Source: Kosakonia sacchari SP1 (GTDB lineage: Bacteria > Pseudomonadota > Gammaproteobacteria > Enterobacterales > Enterobacteriaceae). Taken from it: 64,000 nt of DNA. The notes beneath the pieces were generated by a model. That model saw only the letters and a program-made list of their open reading frames with translations, searched no databases and was not told the DNA's origin. The stretch's first letter is position 1. Each line of letters starts with the position of its first letter. Below are positions 1 through 9,351 of the stretch, in pieces. The stretch is taken from assembly GCF_000300455.3 (NCBI RefSeq), contig NZ_CP007215.2, positions 3,286,001 through 3,350,000 on the forward strand, given 5' to 3'. A program made the translations under genes and the position numbers.

Positions 1-1
1 T

Positions 2-310
2 GTCGCCATCACTCGCGACCCGTACATCACCATTGTGCTGATTTCGATTGGCGGTTTTGGCCATCAGATCATCTCCTGCATGTTGAGCGCGCTGGTGGTG
101 GAGTCCTTCGATAAAGGCCAGATGGCAACAGTAAATGGCATGCGCGGCTCGGCGGCGTGGATCGCCAGCTTCCTCTTCTCACTGCTGATTGGCGTTACCG
201 CCGACAAAATTGGTTTCAACCCGCTGTTTATTGCCATGGGTTTCTTTGACCTGATTGGCGCTTGTTTCCTGGTGGCATTTATTGCTGAACGACGCGCAAA
301 ACGCGCCTGA
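2..310 (+). CDS. MFS transporter, C-terminal fragment
   Basis: This is the 3' end of a major facilitator superfamily sugar or acid transporter; the frame is open from base 2, so the gene begins upstream of the window. About 100 residues are visible. They contain the last membrane segments, including a Gly-rich helix (ISIGGFGHQIISCML), a helix ending before ADKIG, and a final helix closing with a basic tail (ERRAKRA). The GH31 glycosidase starts a few bases after its stop on the same strand, so the two probably form an operon in which this protein imports the oligosaccharide or glycoside that the enzyme cleaves. The substrate cannot be told from this fragment. MFS membership is likely, the subfamily unknown. 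Confidence 0.7.
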   Translation, partial: VAITRDPYITIVLISIGGFGHQIISCMLSALVVESFDKGQMATVNGMRGSAAWIASFLFSLLIGVTADKIGFNPLFIAMGFFDLIGACFLVAFIAERRAKRA

Positions 311-325
311 TTGTGGATGTCTGAT

Positions 326-2692
326 ATGAAAACCCTGAAGAACTGGACGTTACAAAAACAGGCAGCTCACCATGTTGAGCTGTTGGTGGACGGACAACAC
401 ACCTTGTGTCTGTATGTGCTGGAAGAAAACCTGTTTCGCGTGCTGCTCAAGCGTAAAGGCGAGCTGGCGCTGGACAGAACCTGGAGCATCGCGCCGAAAG
501 ATGATGTGCCGTGGGAAGGTCGCTCGCGTGACGATCTGTCGGGTTTTAGCCTGCCGCAATGGTCGTTAGCGCAACAGCACGAGACAGTAACCATTGAGAG
601 CGCAAAACTGCGCGTTACCGTGCATCAGCCGCTGTGGCTGGAGTGGCACTACCGCAACGACGCAGGTGAGTGGCAATGGCTGGCGAGCGATCGCCCGACC
701 AGCGCATATCTGGTTAACGCCCATGGCGACGGCGTGGCGCACTATCTCAGTCGTAAAAAAGAGGAGCGTTTCTACGGCCTCGGCGAAAAAGCGGGCAACC
801 TGCAACGCAATGGTCAACGCTATGAGATGCGCAACCTTGATGCGATGGGCTATAGCGCTGCCAGCACCGACCCGCTGTACAAGCATATTCCGTTTACCCT
901 CACCCGCCGCGACGATATCAGCTACGGGCTGTTTTATGACAACCTCAGCAGTTGCTGGCTGGATCTGGGTAACGAGATCGATAACTATCACACCGCCTAT
1001 CGCCGCTGGCAGGCGGAAGCGGGCGATATTGATTACTACATTTTTACCGGCGCGCGTGCGCTGGATGTCACCAAAGCGTTTGTACGCCTCACCGGGAAAA
1101 CGCTGTTCGGCCCGAAGTGGAGCCTCGGTTATAGCGGCTCCACCATGCATTACACCGATGCGCCGGATGCGCAAAACCAGCTGATGAATTTTATTCGTCT
1201 GTGCGAAGAACACGCCATTCCGTGCGATTCGTTCCAGCTCTCATCCGGCTACACCTCCATTAACGGCAAGCGCTACGTCTTTAACTGGAACTACGACAAA
1301 GTGCCGCAGCCGAAAGTGATGAGCCAGGCGTTTCACGATGCGGGCCTGAAACTGGCGGCAAATATCAAACCCTGTTTGTTGCAGGATCATCCGCGTTATA
1401 GCGAAGTGGCGGAGCGTGGTCTGTTTATTCGCGATTCCGAAACCGATGCGCCGGAACGTTCCAGTTTCTGGGATGACGAAGGCTCACACCTCGACTTTAC
1501 CAACCCGCAGACTGTCACCTGGTGGCAGGAAGGCGTGTCCACCCAGTTGCTGGAGATGGGGATCGATTCGACCTGGAACGATAACAACGAATTTGAAGTC
1601 TGGGACGGCGAAGCGCGCTGCCACGGTTTTGGCCAGGAAATAGCCATCAAGCATATTCGCCCGGTGATGCCGTTGCTCATGATGCGTGCCTCGATGGAAG
1701 CGCAGCAGCGATTTGCTCCGCACAAGCGCCCGTACCTGATTTCCCGTTCCGGCTGCGCCGGGATGCAGCGTTATGTGCAGACCTGGAGCGGCGATAACCG
1801 CACCAACTGGCAGACGTTGCGCTACAACATCCGCATGGGCGTAGGCATGAGTTTGTCTGGCCTGTATAACGTCGGTCACGATGTCGGTGGTTTTTCCGGC
1901 GATAAGCCGGATGCGGAGCTGTTTGTGCGTTGGGTGCAAAACGGGGTGATGCATCCGCGTTTCACCATCCATTCGTGGAACGACGATCACACGGTGAATG
2001 AGCCGTGGATGTACCCGGCGATCACACCGTCGATCCGCAGTGCGATTGAGCTGCGCTACCGCCTGCTGCCCTATCTCTATACGCTGCTGTGGCAGGCGCA
2101 TGTTGACGACGAACCGATGCTGCGTCCGACCTTCCTCGATCACGAACATGACGAGCAGACGTTTGAAGAGTGCGACGACTTCCTGCTTGGCCGCGACCTT
2201 CTGGTGGCAAGTGTCGTCGAACCCGGCCAGCGCGAGCGCCGCGTCTGGCTGCCTGCCAACGACACCGGCTGGTACGATTTTTACACCGGTTGCTGGTATG
2301 CGCCTGGCCAGTGGGTGACGCTGGATGCGCCACTGGAAACGCTGCCGCTGCTGGTGCGCGCCGGTGCCGGTCTGCCGCTCAGCGATCGCATCAGGCATGT
2401 GGATACCAACGCGGACACCACGCGTGAGCTGCAACTCTTCCCGATAAAAGGCACCGGGCGTTCAGGTGGCTTGCTGTTTGAGGACGATGGTGAATCCTGG
2501 GGTTATAAAGAGGGCAACGCGCTGTGGCTGGAGTGGGAAATGGTCTGCACGGGCAGCACCATTGATTTGCAGGTACAAACACGCGGCGACTATCGCCCGG
2601 CCTGGCAGGCGCTGAAAGTGACGCTGCCTACAGGTGAAAAACGCCAGCTGTTAATTAATGGCGTTGCGGCCAGCGAGTGGACCTTTGCTTAA
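326..2692 (+). CDS. Glycoside hydrolase family 31 (alpha-glucosidase/alpha-xylosidase type)
   Basis: A cytoplasmic GH31 enzyme of about 788 residues with no signal peptide. The order is N-terminal beta-sandwich, catalytic barrel (about 250-600) and C-terminal beta domains. The catalytic nucleophile should be the Asp of STWNDNNEFE (about residue 419). The acid/base should be the Asp of WSGDNRTNW (about residue 490). Family enzymes hydrolyse alpha-glucosides or alpha-xylosides with retention. The nucleophile loop reads WNDNNE rather than the commoner WNDMNE, so the substrate is uncertain. It follows the MFS gene by a few bases, suggesting an uptake-and-cleavage pair. ATG at 326 is preferred for its natural N-terminus (MKTLKNW); ATG at 317 is in frame, and neither has a strong ribosome site. 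Confidence 0.85.
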   Translation: MKTLKNWTLQKQAAHHVELLVDGQHTLCLYVLEENLFRVLLKRKGELALDRTWSIAPKDDVPWEGRSRDDLSGFSLPQWSLAQQHETVTIESAKLRVTVHQPLWLEWHYRNDAGEWQWLASDRPTSAYLVNAHGDGVAHYLSRKKEERFYGLGEKAGNLQRNGQRYEMRNLDAMGYSAASTDPLYKHIPFTLTRRDDISYGLFYDNLSSCWLDLGNEIDNYHTAYRRWQAEAGDIDYYIFTGARALDVTKAFVRLTGKTLFGPKWSLGYSGSTMHYTDAPDAQNQLMNFIRLCEEHAIPCDSFQLSSGYTSINGKRYVFNWNYDKVPQPKVMSQAFHDAGLKLAANIKPCLLQDHPRYSEVAERGLFIRDSETDAPERSSFWDDEGSHLDFTNPQTVTWWQEGVSTQLLEMGIDSTWNDNNEFEVWDGEARCHGFGQEIAIKHIRPVMPLLMMRASMEAQQRFAPHKRPYLISRSGCAGMQRYVQTWSGDNRTNWQTLRYNIRMGVGMSLSGLYNVGHDVGGFSGDKPDAELFVRWVQNGVMHPRFTIHSWNDDHTVNEPWMYPAITPSIRSAIELRYRLLPYLYTLLWQAHVDDEPMLRPTFLDHEHDEQTFEECDDFLLGRDLLVASVVEPGQRERRVWLPANDTGWYDFYTGCWYAPGQWVTLDAPLETLPLLVRAGAGLPLSDRIRHVDTNADTTRELQLFPIKGTGRSGGLLFEDDGESWGYKEGNALWLEWEMVCTGSTIDLQVQTRGDYRPAWQALKVTLPTGEKRQLLINGVAASEWTFA

Positions 2693-2698
2693 TGTGAA

Positions 2699-2735
2699 AA
2701 GCCCGGTAGCCATGTGCTTACCGGGCTTGCTTCAC
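2699..2735 (+). terminator. Rho-independent terminator after the GH31 gene
   Basis: A 10-bp perfect stem (AAGCCCGGTA / TACCGGGCTT, arms 2699-2708 and 2719-2728) starts seven bases after the GH31 stop and is followed by a weak T-rich stretch. Confidence 0.75.
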
Positions 2736-2750
2736 TTATTTACCGGGCCA

Positions 2751-3120
2751 TTTCGCGCAACAGGAAGGCGGCAAACCAGAGTAGCCCCGGGAGCTTACAC
2801 AAGTAAGTGACCGGGGGACGAAGGTGCAGCCAACACACCTGTGACGTGGGGGAGGACGGTAAAGCATTTACCTAAGTATTTCGCGCGACAGGAAGGCGGT
2901 AAACCTGAGTTGCCCCGGGAGCTTACACAAGTAAGTGACCGGGGGACGAAGGTGCAGCCAACACACCTGTGACGTGGGGGAGGACGGTAAATGATTTACC
3001 TAAGTATTTCGCACTACAGGAAGGCGGCAAACCTGAGTATCCCCGGGAGCTTACACAAGTAAGTGACTGGGGGATGAGGGTGCAGCCAACGCACCTGTCG
3101 CGTGAAAGACGACGGTAAAT
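2751..3120. repeat. Three tandem ERIC-type intergenic repeats
   Basis: Three near-identical units begin at about 2751, 2879 and 3007, with a spacing of exactly 128 bp measured at the shared CAGGAAGGCGG. Each carries a central imperfect palindrome around GGGAGCTTACACAAGTAAG, which matches the core of the enterobacterial repetitive intergenic consensus (ERIC/IRU, about 127 bp). Copies 1 and 2 are nearly identical. Copy 3 has diverged (CTGGGGGATGAGG, GCACCTGTCGCG) and abuts the ybiT stop codon. The repeats fill the whole gap between two converging genes and would fold into hairpins in either transcript. No coding function is apparent. Confidence 0.85.
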
Positions 3121-4713
3121 TTATTCGATACCCTGACTACGCAGATAATCTTCATAGTTCCCGCTGAAGTCGATGACGCGCTGCGGCGTAATCTCAATCA
3201 CGCGGGTTGCCAGCGAGCTGACAAATTCACGGTCGTGGGAAACGAAGATCAGCGTGCCCTGGTACATCTCCAGTGCCATGTTCAGCGATTCGATGGATTC
3301 CATATCCAGGTGGTTGGTCGGTTCGTCCATAACGAGGATGTTCGGTTTTTGCATCATCAGCTTGCCGAACAGCATGCGGCCTTTTTCACCACCGGACAGC
3401 ACTTTCGCCGGTTTCTTGATATCGTCCTGGCTGAACAGCAGGCGACCGAGGATGCTGCGCACCGCTTGTTCGTCATCACCTTCCTGTTTCCACTGGCTCA
3501 TCCAGTCGAAGACGGTCAGATCGTTATCAAAATCTTCGGCGTGATCCTGCGCGTAGTAACCGATCTGGGCGTTTTCAGACCATTTCACCGTGCCGTTATC
3601 AGGCTCAAGCTCGCCCACCAGCGTTTTCAGCATGGTGGATTTACCCACGCCGTTCGCACCCAGAATGGCGATCTTCTCGCCCACTTCCAGCAGCATGTTG
3701 AAGTTTTTAAACAACGGGCCTTCATCAAAACCTTTAGTAAGGGCTTCCACTTCCAGCGCGTTGCGGAACAATTTCTTGTCCTGTTCGAAGCGGATAAACG
3801 GGTTCTGACGACTGGAAGCCTTAACTTCTTCCAGCTTGATTTTGTCAATTTGGCGCGCGCGTGACGTCGCCTGGCGAGATTTGGAGGCGTTCGCGCTAAA
3901 ACGGCTGACGAACGATTGCAGATCGGCGATCTGCGCTTTTTTCTTGGCGTTATCCGCCAGCAGACGTTCGCGCGCCTGGGTCGCCGCCGTCATGTATTCA
4001 TCGTAGTTGCCCGGATAAACGCGCAGCTCGCCGTAGTCGAGATCCGCCATGTGCGTACAGACCATGTTAAGGAAGTGGCGGTCGTGCGAAATGATGATCA
4101 TGGTGCTGTCACGTTCGTTCAGCACCTGCTCCAGCCAGCGGATGGTGTCGATGTCCAGGTTGTTGGTTGGTTCATCGAGCAGCAGAATGTCCGGATTGGC
4201 AAATAGCGCCTGCGCCAGTAACACACGCAGTTTCCAGCCGGGGGCGATTTCGCTCATTGGGCCGTAGTGCTGCTCAACCGGAATGCCGACGCCGAGCAGC
4301 AGTTCGCCCGCGCGCGCTTCCGCCGAGTAACCGTCCATTTCGCCGTACTGCACTTCGAGGTCGGCCACTTTGTAGCCGTCCTCTTCGCTCATTTCCGCGA
4401 GGCCATAAATACGGTCTCGTTCCTGTTTCACTTCCCACAGTTCTGCATGGCCCATGATCACCGTGTCGAGCACGCTGAACTCTTCAAAGGCGAACTGATC
4501 CTGGCGCAACTTACCGATACGCTCATTCGGATCGAGAGAGACGTTACCCAACGTCGGCTCTAAATCGCCGCCGAGGATTTTCATAAAGGTGGATTTACCA
4601 CTCCCGTTAGCCCCGATCAGGCCGTAACGGTTGCCGCCGCCAAATTTGACGGAGATATTTTCGAACAGCGGCTTGCTGCCGAATTGCATGGTGACGTTGC
4701 TGGTGACTAACAC
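3121..4713 (-). CDS. ybiT: ABC-F family ATPase YbiT
   Basis: A 530-residue soluble ABC-F protein with two nucleotide-binding domains and no membrane segments. ABC-F proteins bind the ribosomal E site and modulate translation. Both Walker A motifs are visible (GANGSGKST near residue 37, GANGVGKST near 355). So are the Walker B segments [11 protein letters not shown] and [11 protein letters not shown], and a signature LSGGEKGR. The basic linker with alternating Lys and Arg (about 240-310) is the P-site tRNA interaction motif region. Length and sequence match E. coli YbiT. It is transcribed away from ldtB, and its 3' end touches the ERIC repeats. Confidence 0.95.
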   Translation of the reverse strand: MLVTSNVTMQFGSKPLFENISVKFGGGNRYGLIGANGSGKSTFMKILGGDLEPTLGNVSLDPNERIGKLRQDQFAFEEFSVLDTVIMGHAELWEVKQERDRIYGLAEMSEEDGYKVADLEVQYGEMDGYSAEARAGELLLGVGIPVEQHYGPMSEIAPGWKLRVLLAQALFANPDILLLDEPTNNLDIDTIRWLEQVLNERDSTMIIISHDRHFLNMVCTHMADLDYGELRVYPGNYDEYMTAATQARERLLADNAKKKAQIADLQSFVSRFSANASKSRQATSRARQIDKIKLEEVKASSRQNPFIRFEQDKKLFRNALEVEALTKGFDEGPLFKNFNMLLEVGEKIAILGANGVGKSTMLKTLVGELEPDNGTVKWSENAQIGYYAQDHAEDFDNDLTVFDWMSQWKQEGDDEQAVRSILGRLLFSQDDIKKPAKVLSGGEKGRMLFGKLMMQKPNILVMDEPTNHLDMESIESLNMALEMYQGTLIFVSHDREFVSSLATRVIEITPQRVIDFSGNYEDYLRSQGIE

Positions 4714-4921
4714 AGAGGTATCCTGAAATATGTGACAAACACCCTATTATGCCACAATTCCGAATTAGATTCCTGCCTGACGTCAGCCCACTAAACTGCA
4801 AGCAAAGGGAAAAAAGTGTGATTTCGTACACATCTGAATTCCCTGGACGGTGGAATGCACATATAATGCGCTTCCTGCATTCTCAACCCAACGGCCTGTG
4901 TGGCAATAAGTCTTGCATAAG
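4714..4921. promoter_or_regulatory. Divergent ybiT/ldtB promoter region
   Basis: This 208-bp gap separates divergent genes. For ldtB a perfect -10 hexamer TATAAT lies at 4862-4867, with no good -35. For ybiT a CATAAT hexamer lies on the minus strand at 4746-4751. No operator is obvious. Confidence 0.45.
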
Positions 4922-5842
4922 ATGAACATGAAATTAACAACCCTTTTAGCGGCGGCGTTTGCTGTCGTGGGATTTTGCAAAAGCGCGTCTGCTGTTACAT
5001 ATCCGCTGCCGACTGATGGCAGTCGTTTGATCGGTCAGAACCAGGTCGTCACTATTCCGGAAGGCAATAACCAGCCGCTGGAATATTTTGCGGCTGAATA
5101 CCAAATGGGTCTGTCCAACATGCTGGAAGCAAACCCGGGCATTGATGCCTACCTGCCGAAAGGCGGCACTGTGATGAACGTTCCACAGCAGCTGATCCTG
5201 CCGGATACGGTTCACGAAGGGATCGTGATCAACAGTGCGGAAATGCGCCTCTACTACTATCCGAAAGGCACCAACACGGTGATCGTGCTGCCAATCGGTA
5301 TCGGCCAGTTGGGTAAAGACACCCCGATTGCCTGGACCACCAAAGTAGAACGTAAAAAAGCGGGTCCGACATGGACGCCGACGGCGAAAATGCACGCGGA
5401 ATACGCGGCAATGGGTCAACCGCTGCCGCCGGTTGTGCCGGCAGGCCCGGATAACCCGATGGGTCTGTACGCGCTCTATATCGGCCGCCTGTACGCCATT
5501 CACGGCACCAACGCTAACTTCGGTATCGGCCTGCGCGTGAGCCACGGCTGTGTGCGTCTGCGTAACGACGACATCAAATTCCTGTTCGAAAACGTGCCGG
5601 TCGGTACGCGCGTACAGTTTATTGATGAGCCGGTAAAAGCGACCACCGAGCCGGATGGCAGCCGTTACATCGAAGTTCACAACCCGCTGTCCACCACGGA
5701 AGCGCAGTTCACTGGTGGTGAGATTGTGCCGATTGCGCTGACCAAAGCGGTGCAGGCCGTGACTAACCAGTCTGATGTTGATTCAAACGTGGTTGATCAG
5801 GCGATTCAGAACCGTTCCGGTATGCCGGTTCGTCTGAACTGA
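4922..5842 (+). CDS. ldtB: L,D-transpeptidase LdtB (YbiS)
   Basis: A periplasmic enzyme of 306 residues that attaches Braun lipoprotein (Lpp) to peptidoglycan meso-diaminopimelate. It has a signal peptide (about 1-24, cleavage after KSASA), a LysM-like N-terminal part (about 40-85) and a YkuD catalytic domain. The conserved HGT and SHGCVRLR motifs are present, the Cys being the acyl-enzyme nucleophile. It is nearly identical to E. coli YbiS over its whole length. ATG at 4922 gives the E. coli N-terminus (MNMKL). An in-frame TTG at 4913 is also possible but has no support. Confidence 0.96.
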   Translation: MNMKLTTLLAAAFAVVGFCKSASAVTYPLPTDGSRLIGQNQVVTIPEGNNQPLEYFAAEYQMGLSNMLEANPGIDAYLPKGGTVMNVPQQLILPDTVHEGIVINSAEMRLYYYPKGTNTVIVLPIGIGQLGKDTPIAWTTKVERKKAGPTWTPTAKMHAEYAAMGQPLPPVVPAGPDNPMGLYALYIGRLYAIHGTNANFGIGLRVSHGCVRLRNDDIKFLFENVPVGTRVQFIDEPVKATTEPDGSRYIEVHNPLSTTEAQFTGGEIVPIALTKAVQAVTNQSDVDSNVVDQAIQNRSGMPVRLN

Positions 5843-5860
5843 TTACGGTTGATAGCATAG

Positions 5861-5889
5861 AAAAGCGGAGCAATGGCTCCGCTTTTTTT
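5861..5889. terminator. Bidirectional terminator between ldtB and the GntR gene
   Basis: A perfect stem AAAAGCGGAGC / GCTCCGCTTTT with a tetraloop (AATG) has an A-run upstream and a T-run downstream, so it can terminate both convergent transcripts. Confidence 0.9.
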
Positions 5890-6604
5890 ATCCGTGATTC
5901 ACCACAATAATGCCGCCGTGATCGTAGCGATAATGACAATGGGCATACTCCAGCGGTGTGCCATCTTCCAGATAAATTACCTGCTCCACTTCCAGCACCG
6001 GGTCGGTCTCTTCACAGTTCAGATACTGCTTATCTTCCGCCCAGGGTTTTAACGCGCGCACAATGCGGTATGAGCCCATGATCTTCAGCGCCAGATCGTC
6101 TTGCACGTAGCGAAACACCGAGCTTTCCAGATGCCCGCGGTTTAATCCCGGCACCAGATTCACCGGCATCAACGTAAATTCCAGCGACATCGGTTCACCT
6201 TCCAGCAACCGCAGGCGAATAAAGTCATACACCGGGTCATCCGGCCCCACCAGCAGCGAGGCCTGTTCCTTTTCCGTGGGGAAACGCAACTCAAAGCGGA
6301 TGATTTTACTGGTGACTTCGCCGACATTTTCCCAGGTCTTGGTCGCACCGAAATAGTCGCTGCCCGGCAGATCCCAGCGCGACAGTTGCAGGAAATTCTT
6401 ACGGATAAACGTGCCCTGGCCCTGACGGGTATAAACCAGCCCTTCAACAATCAGCTGGCGCATCGCCTGCTGAATGGTCATCCGGCTGGTGGCAAACTCT
6501 GCCGCGAGCGCGAACTGATCCGGCAGGGGCGCGCTGGCGGCGTACTGCTGGCTAAGAATGCGCCGCTTAATTTCCCGCGCGATAGTGATGTATTTTGCCG
6601 CCAT
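5888..6604 (-). CDS. GntR-family regulator with UTRA domain
   Basis: A 238-residue transcription factor of the GntR/HutC group. Residues 1-75 hold the winged helix-turn-helix (ATSRMTIQQAMRQLIVEGLVYTRQGQGTF, of which the recognition helix is the TIQQAMRQL part). The rest is a UTRA effector domain that usually binds a phosphorylated sugar or related ligand. It is the last gene of the GH1-EIIC-regulator operon, 15 bp after the EIIC stop, so it should autoregulate. Two identical 12-bp palindromes on the operon promoter are its probable operators. The inducer is probably a 6-phospho-beta-glucoside, by inference from neighbours only. Confidence 0.9.
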   Translation of the reverse strand: MAAKYITIAREIKRRILSQQYAASAPLPDQFALAAEFATSRMTIQQAMRQLIVEGLVYTRQGQGTFIRKNFLQLSRWDLPGSDYFGATKTWENVGEVTSKIIRFELRFPTEKEQASLLVGPDDPVYDFIRLRLLEGEPMSLEFTLMPVNLVPGLNRGHLESSVFRYVQDDLALKIMGSYRIVRALKPWAEDKQYLNCEETDPVLEVEQVIYLEDGTPLEYAHCHYRYDHGGIIVVNHG

Positions 6605-6619
6605 AGCCTTCCTTCATTT

Positions 6620-7939
6620 TTAGTCTATCCCGTTGTTTCTTAAGGCCACTCTCTCGGCTATTTTGAGGAAAGGCAGGTAGAAGAATACACCAAAGATGAT
6701 GATTATCAACTGAACCACCACCGCCCGCCAGTCGCCTGCGGTGGCCAGCCAGGCGCTTAAAATCGGCGGCGTTGTCCACGGGATCATCACCACACAGCGC
6801 GAAATCCAACCGAGCGAGGTACAAAGCCAGGCAAACCAGATACCCAGCGCCGGAAGCAGCACAAACGGGATCATCAGCGGCAGGTTAAAGACGATGGGCA
6901 GACCAAAAATCACCGGTTCATTAATATTGAATAAGCCAGGCGAGATGGCGAGCCGCGCCACCTGCTTCGCCGACTGCTGCTTCGCGAAGATAAAGATGGC
7001 GATAAGCAACGAGAGAGTGCTGCCGGTGCCGCCAATCATGCCGAACGTGGGCACAAAAATACTGTTGATGATATGCGGAATGGGCTGCCCGTTAGCAAAC
7101 GCCAACATGTTCTCGTTGGTGTTAATCAACAGCAGTGGTTCGAGGATCACGCCGTTAACCACCGTCTGGTGAATCCCGAGCGTAAACAGAAAGTTACCAA
7201 AACTGTAGATAAACAGTGTGCCCGGTAAACTGGTATTAATCTGCCGCAGCGGCTGCTGGATAAGTGTGGTGATGAGGTGGATCAAATCCGTATGCAACAG
7301 GTTCGCCAACAGCGCCGCGACAATGGCGAACAGCGATAACGTAATGATCGCCGGGATCAGCGAGGAGAAAGATTGCCCCACCGCCGAGGGCACATTTTCC
7401 CCGAGCGAAATAGCGAATCTCTTCACGCTGGCAACGCGGATAAACAGCTCCGTGGAGAGCAAGCCAATGATCACCCCGGCGAAAATCCCTGTCGTGCCAA
7501 TGTTGGTAAACGCCAGCATCTGCGTCACGCTCACCGTCGCTTTCCCGCCAACGGGCACCACATCCAGTTGCATCGGCATCATGATAATAAAGCTGGAGAG
7601 CGCAATGACCACCGCCGACACCGGGTTGTCAAAGTTCTTATTGCGCGCCAGCGACCAGGCGGTCATTGGCGCAATTAATAACGCGGCGATATTCAGCGTG
7701 CCGTTGATCACCGCCTCGCCCCAGACTTTAAAACGCGCCAGCGTCTCCCCTTCCAGCACCCAGGGGAAAACCACGTTATTAATCAATACCGCCAGCCCGG
7801 CGAGGATAAAAATCGGCATCACCGCCGCGAACGCGTCACGCAGCGATCGCAGATGCACCTGGTTTGCCAGCCGGGCGGAGAACTCGACAAATTTATCGAC
7901 GAATGACTGCATTTTCGGCGTGATGTTGCTGTCAGACAT
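6620..7939 (-). CDS. PTS EIIC component, lactose/cellobiose family
   Basis: A 439-residue inner-membrane permease subunit with about ten hydrophobic segments. The conserved loop NINEPVIFGLPIVFN (near residue 345) is the EIIC sugar-binding signature of the lactose/N,N'-diacetylchitobiose/cellobiose family. It should import a beta-glucoside while EIIB phosphorylates it. No EIIA or EIIB gene lies in this operon, so it must borrow them from another system. It starts 24 bp after the GH1 stop with a GAGAGGG ribosome site. Context points to a beta-glucoside; the exact sugar is unknown. Confidence 0.9.
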   Translation of the reverse strand: MSDSNITPKMQSFVDKFVEFSARLANQVHLRSLRDAFAAVMPIFILAGLAVLINNVVFPWVLEGETLARFKVWGEAVINGTLNIAALLIAPMTAWSLARNKNFDNPVSAVVIALSSFIIMMPMQLDVVPVGGKATVSVTQMLAFTNIGTTGIFAGVIIGLLSTELFIRVASVKRFAISLGENVPSAVGQSFSSLIPAIITLSLFAIVAALLANLLHTDLIHLITTLIQQPLRQINTSLPGTLFIYSFGNFLFTLGIHQTVVNGVILEPLLLINTNENMLAFANGQPIPHIINSIFVPTFGMIGGTGSTLSLLIAIFIFAKQQSAKQVARLAISPGLFNINEPVIFGLPIVFNLPLMIPFVLLPALGIWFAWLCTSLGWISRCVVMIPWTTPPILSAWLATAGDWRAVVVQLIIIIFGVFFYLPFLKIAERVALRNNGID

Positions 7940-7963
7940 TGCGGCTACCCTCTCAATCGTTAC

Positions 7964-9340
7964 TTACATGTCGCGGCCGTTGCTGCGAATCAGCTGTTGC
8001 AGCCAGCGATAGCTCTTTTTCGGTACGCGTTTTAAATCTTTCAGGTCGTGGTTTTCGCGATTGACGTACACCACGCCGTAGCGCTTACGCATATCGCCCT
8101 GGGAACTGAGAATGTCGATCAAGCCCCAGCCGAGGTAGCCCAACACCAGTGCGCCGTCCTCAAAGATGGCTTCCTGCATCGCCTGGATATGGTCGCGGTG
8201 ATAAGCAATGCGGTAATCGTCCTCGATCGGATTAACGCCGTCCCACGCTTCAATCACGCCGATGCCGTTTTCAATCGGGAACACCGGCAAACGCCAGTCG
8301 TTGTAATAGCGAGTAATAATGGCGCGGAAACCAAGCGGGTCGATTTGCCAGCCCCATTCGGTCGCCTCAAGATACGGGTTCGCTTTATCGCCCTGTTGCA
8401 GGAAATAATTGACCGGGGTTCCCGGCACAATGGCATCGCTGTCGAGGGTTTTGCTGGCGTAGTAACTAAACGCCATAAAGTCGTTTTTGACCCGCGCGAT
8501 TTCCGCCAAATCCTCATCACGGTAGATATCGCGAAAACCTTCCCTGTCGACCACCGCCATCACTTCCGGGCTGTAACCCTGCCCGGCATAGACTCGCAGC
8601 AGGTTCTGATTGAGGAATTCGTCATATTGCAGTGCGCAGAACACATCGCGCGGTTTGCAGGTCGCCGGGTAAACCAACTGGTGCGCCAGCATGCCGCCCA
8701 TTAATTTTCCGGGCTGGGTAGCGTGCAGGTAATGGGTCAGCAGCACATGCGCCATCATCACATGGTGCTGAATCTGATAAAGCTCGCGCAGGGTTTTCTC
8801 ACCTTGCAGATAGCCACCAACCTGAAAGGCGCCTGGCATGTGGTAAATATTCTGCTCGTTAAACGTCAGCCAGTACTTCACCCGGCTACCAAAGCAGTCG
8901 ATCATCTTTTTGCCGTAGCGCACAAAAGCATCCTGCACGCGCCGGTCGGCAAAACCGTTGTACTGCTCGGCCAACGCCAGCGGCATATCAAAGTGATAGA
9001 GGCAGATCATCGGTTCAATGCCGCGCGCCAGTAGATCGTCGATAAAGCGGTCATAAAAGGCGATGCCCTCGTCGTTGAACTCGCCATCGCCCTGCGGGCA
9101 AACGCGGCTCCAGGAAATCTGAAAGCGGTAGCAGTTCATGCCGAGATCCTGCATCAGGTCGAAATCTTCCTGATAGCGGTGGTACGAATCGGTGGCGACT
9201 TTCCAGTCGGAGGCAAATTCGCTGGCTTCGCGAATATCGTAGACCGACATCCCCTTCCCGCCCTCATTCCACGCGCCTTCGGTCTGCATGCTGGATACAG
9301 AGTTGCCCCATAAAAAGCCGCCCGGTAACGTTTTGTTCAT
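7964..9340 (-). CDS. 6-phospho-beta-glucosidase, GH1
   Basis: A 458-residue cytoplasmic GH1 barrel, first gene of the operon. The acid/base Glu is in LTFNEQN (about residue 175). The nucleophile Glu is in PIENGIG (about 360). The C-terminal pattern with SSQGDMRKRYG carries the Lys and Tyr that bind the 6-phosphate in phospho-glucosidases, so the substrate is a glucoside phosphorylated by a PTS. It pairs with the EIIC gene downstream. It has a GGAGAAGCGAG ribosome site, and its promoter is overlapped by the putative GntR operators. Confidence 0.92.
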   Translation of the reverse strand: MNKTLPGGFLWGNSVSSMQTEGAWNEGGKGMSVYDIREASEFASDWKVATDSYHRYQEDFDLMQDLGMNCYRFQISWSRVCPQGDGEFNDEGIAFYDRFIDDLLARGIEPMICLYHFDMPLALAEQYNGFADRRVQDAFVRYGKKMIDCFGSRVKYWLTFNEQNIYHMPGAFQVGGYLQGEKTLRELYQIQHHVMMAHVLLTHYLHATQPGKLMGGMLAHQLVYPATCKPRDVFCALQYDEFLNQNLLRVYAGQGYSPEVMAVVDREGFRDIYRDEDLAEIARVKNDFMAFSYYASKTLDSDAIVPGTPVNYFLQQGDKANPYLEATEWGWQIDPLGFRAIITRYYNDWRLPVFPIENGIGVIEAWDGVNPIEDDYRIAYHRDHIQAMQEAIFEDGALVLGYLGWGLIDILSSQGDMRKRYGVVYVNRENHDLKDLKRVPKKSYRWLQQLIRSNGRDM

Positions 9341-9351
9341 CTCGCTTCTCC

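Noticed and set aside
566-1213. Long antisense frames within the GH31 gene (also 1484-2434)
   Set aside because: They lie wholly inside a gene with clear catalytic motifs, have no ribosome site and show the Arg/Gln-rich composition of antisense GC-rich DNA.
2751-3120. The three repeats as a CRISPR array
   Set aside because: The whole 128-bp unit is repeated with no unique spacers, and the core matches ERIC elements.
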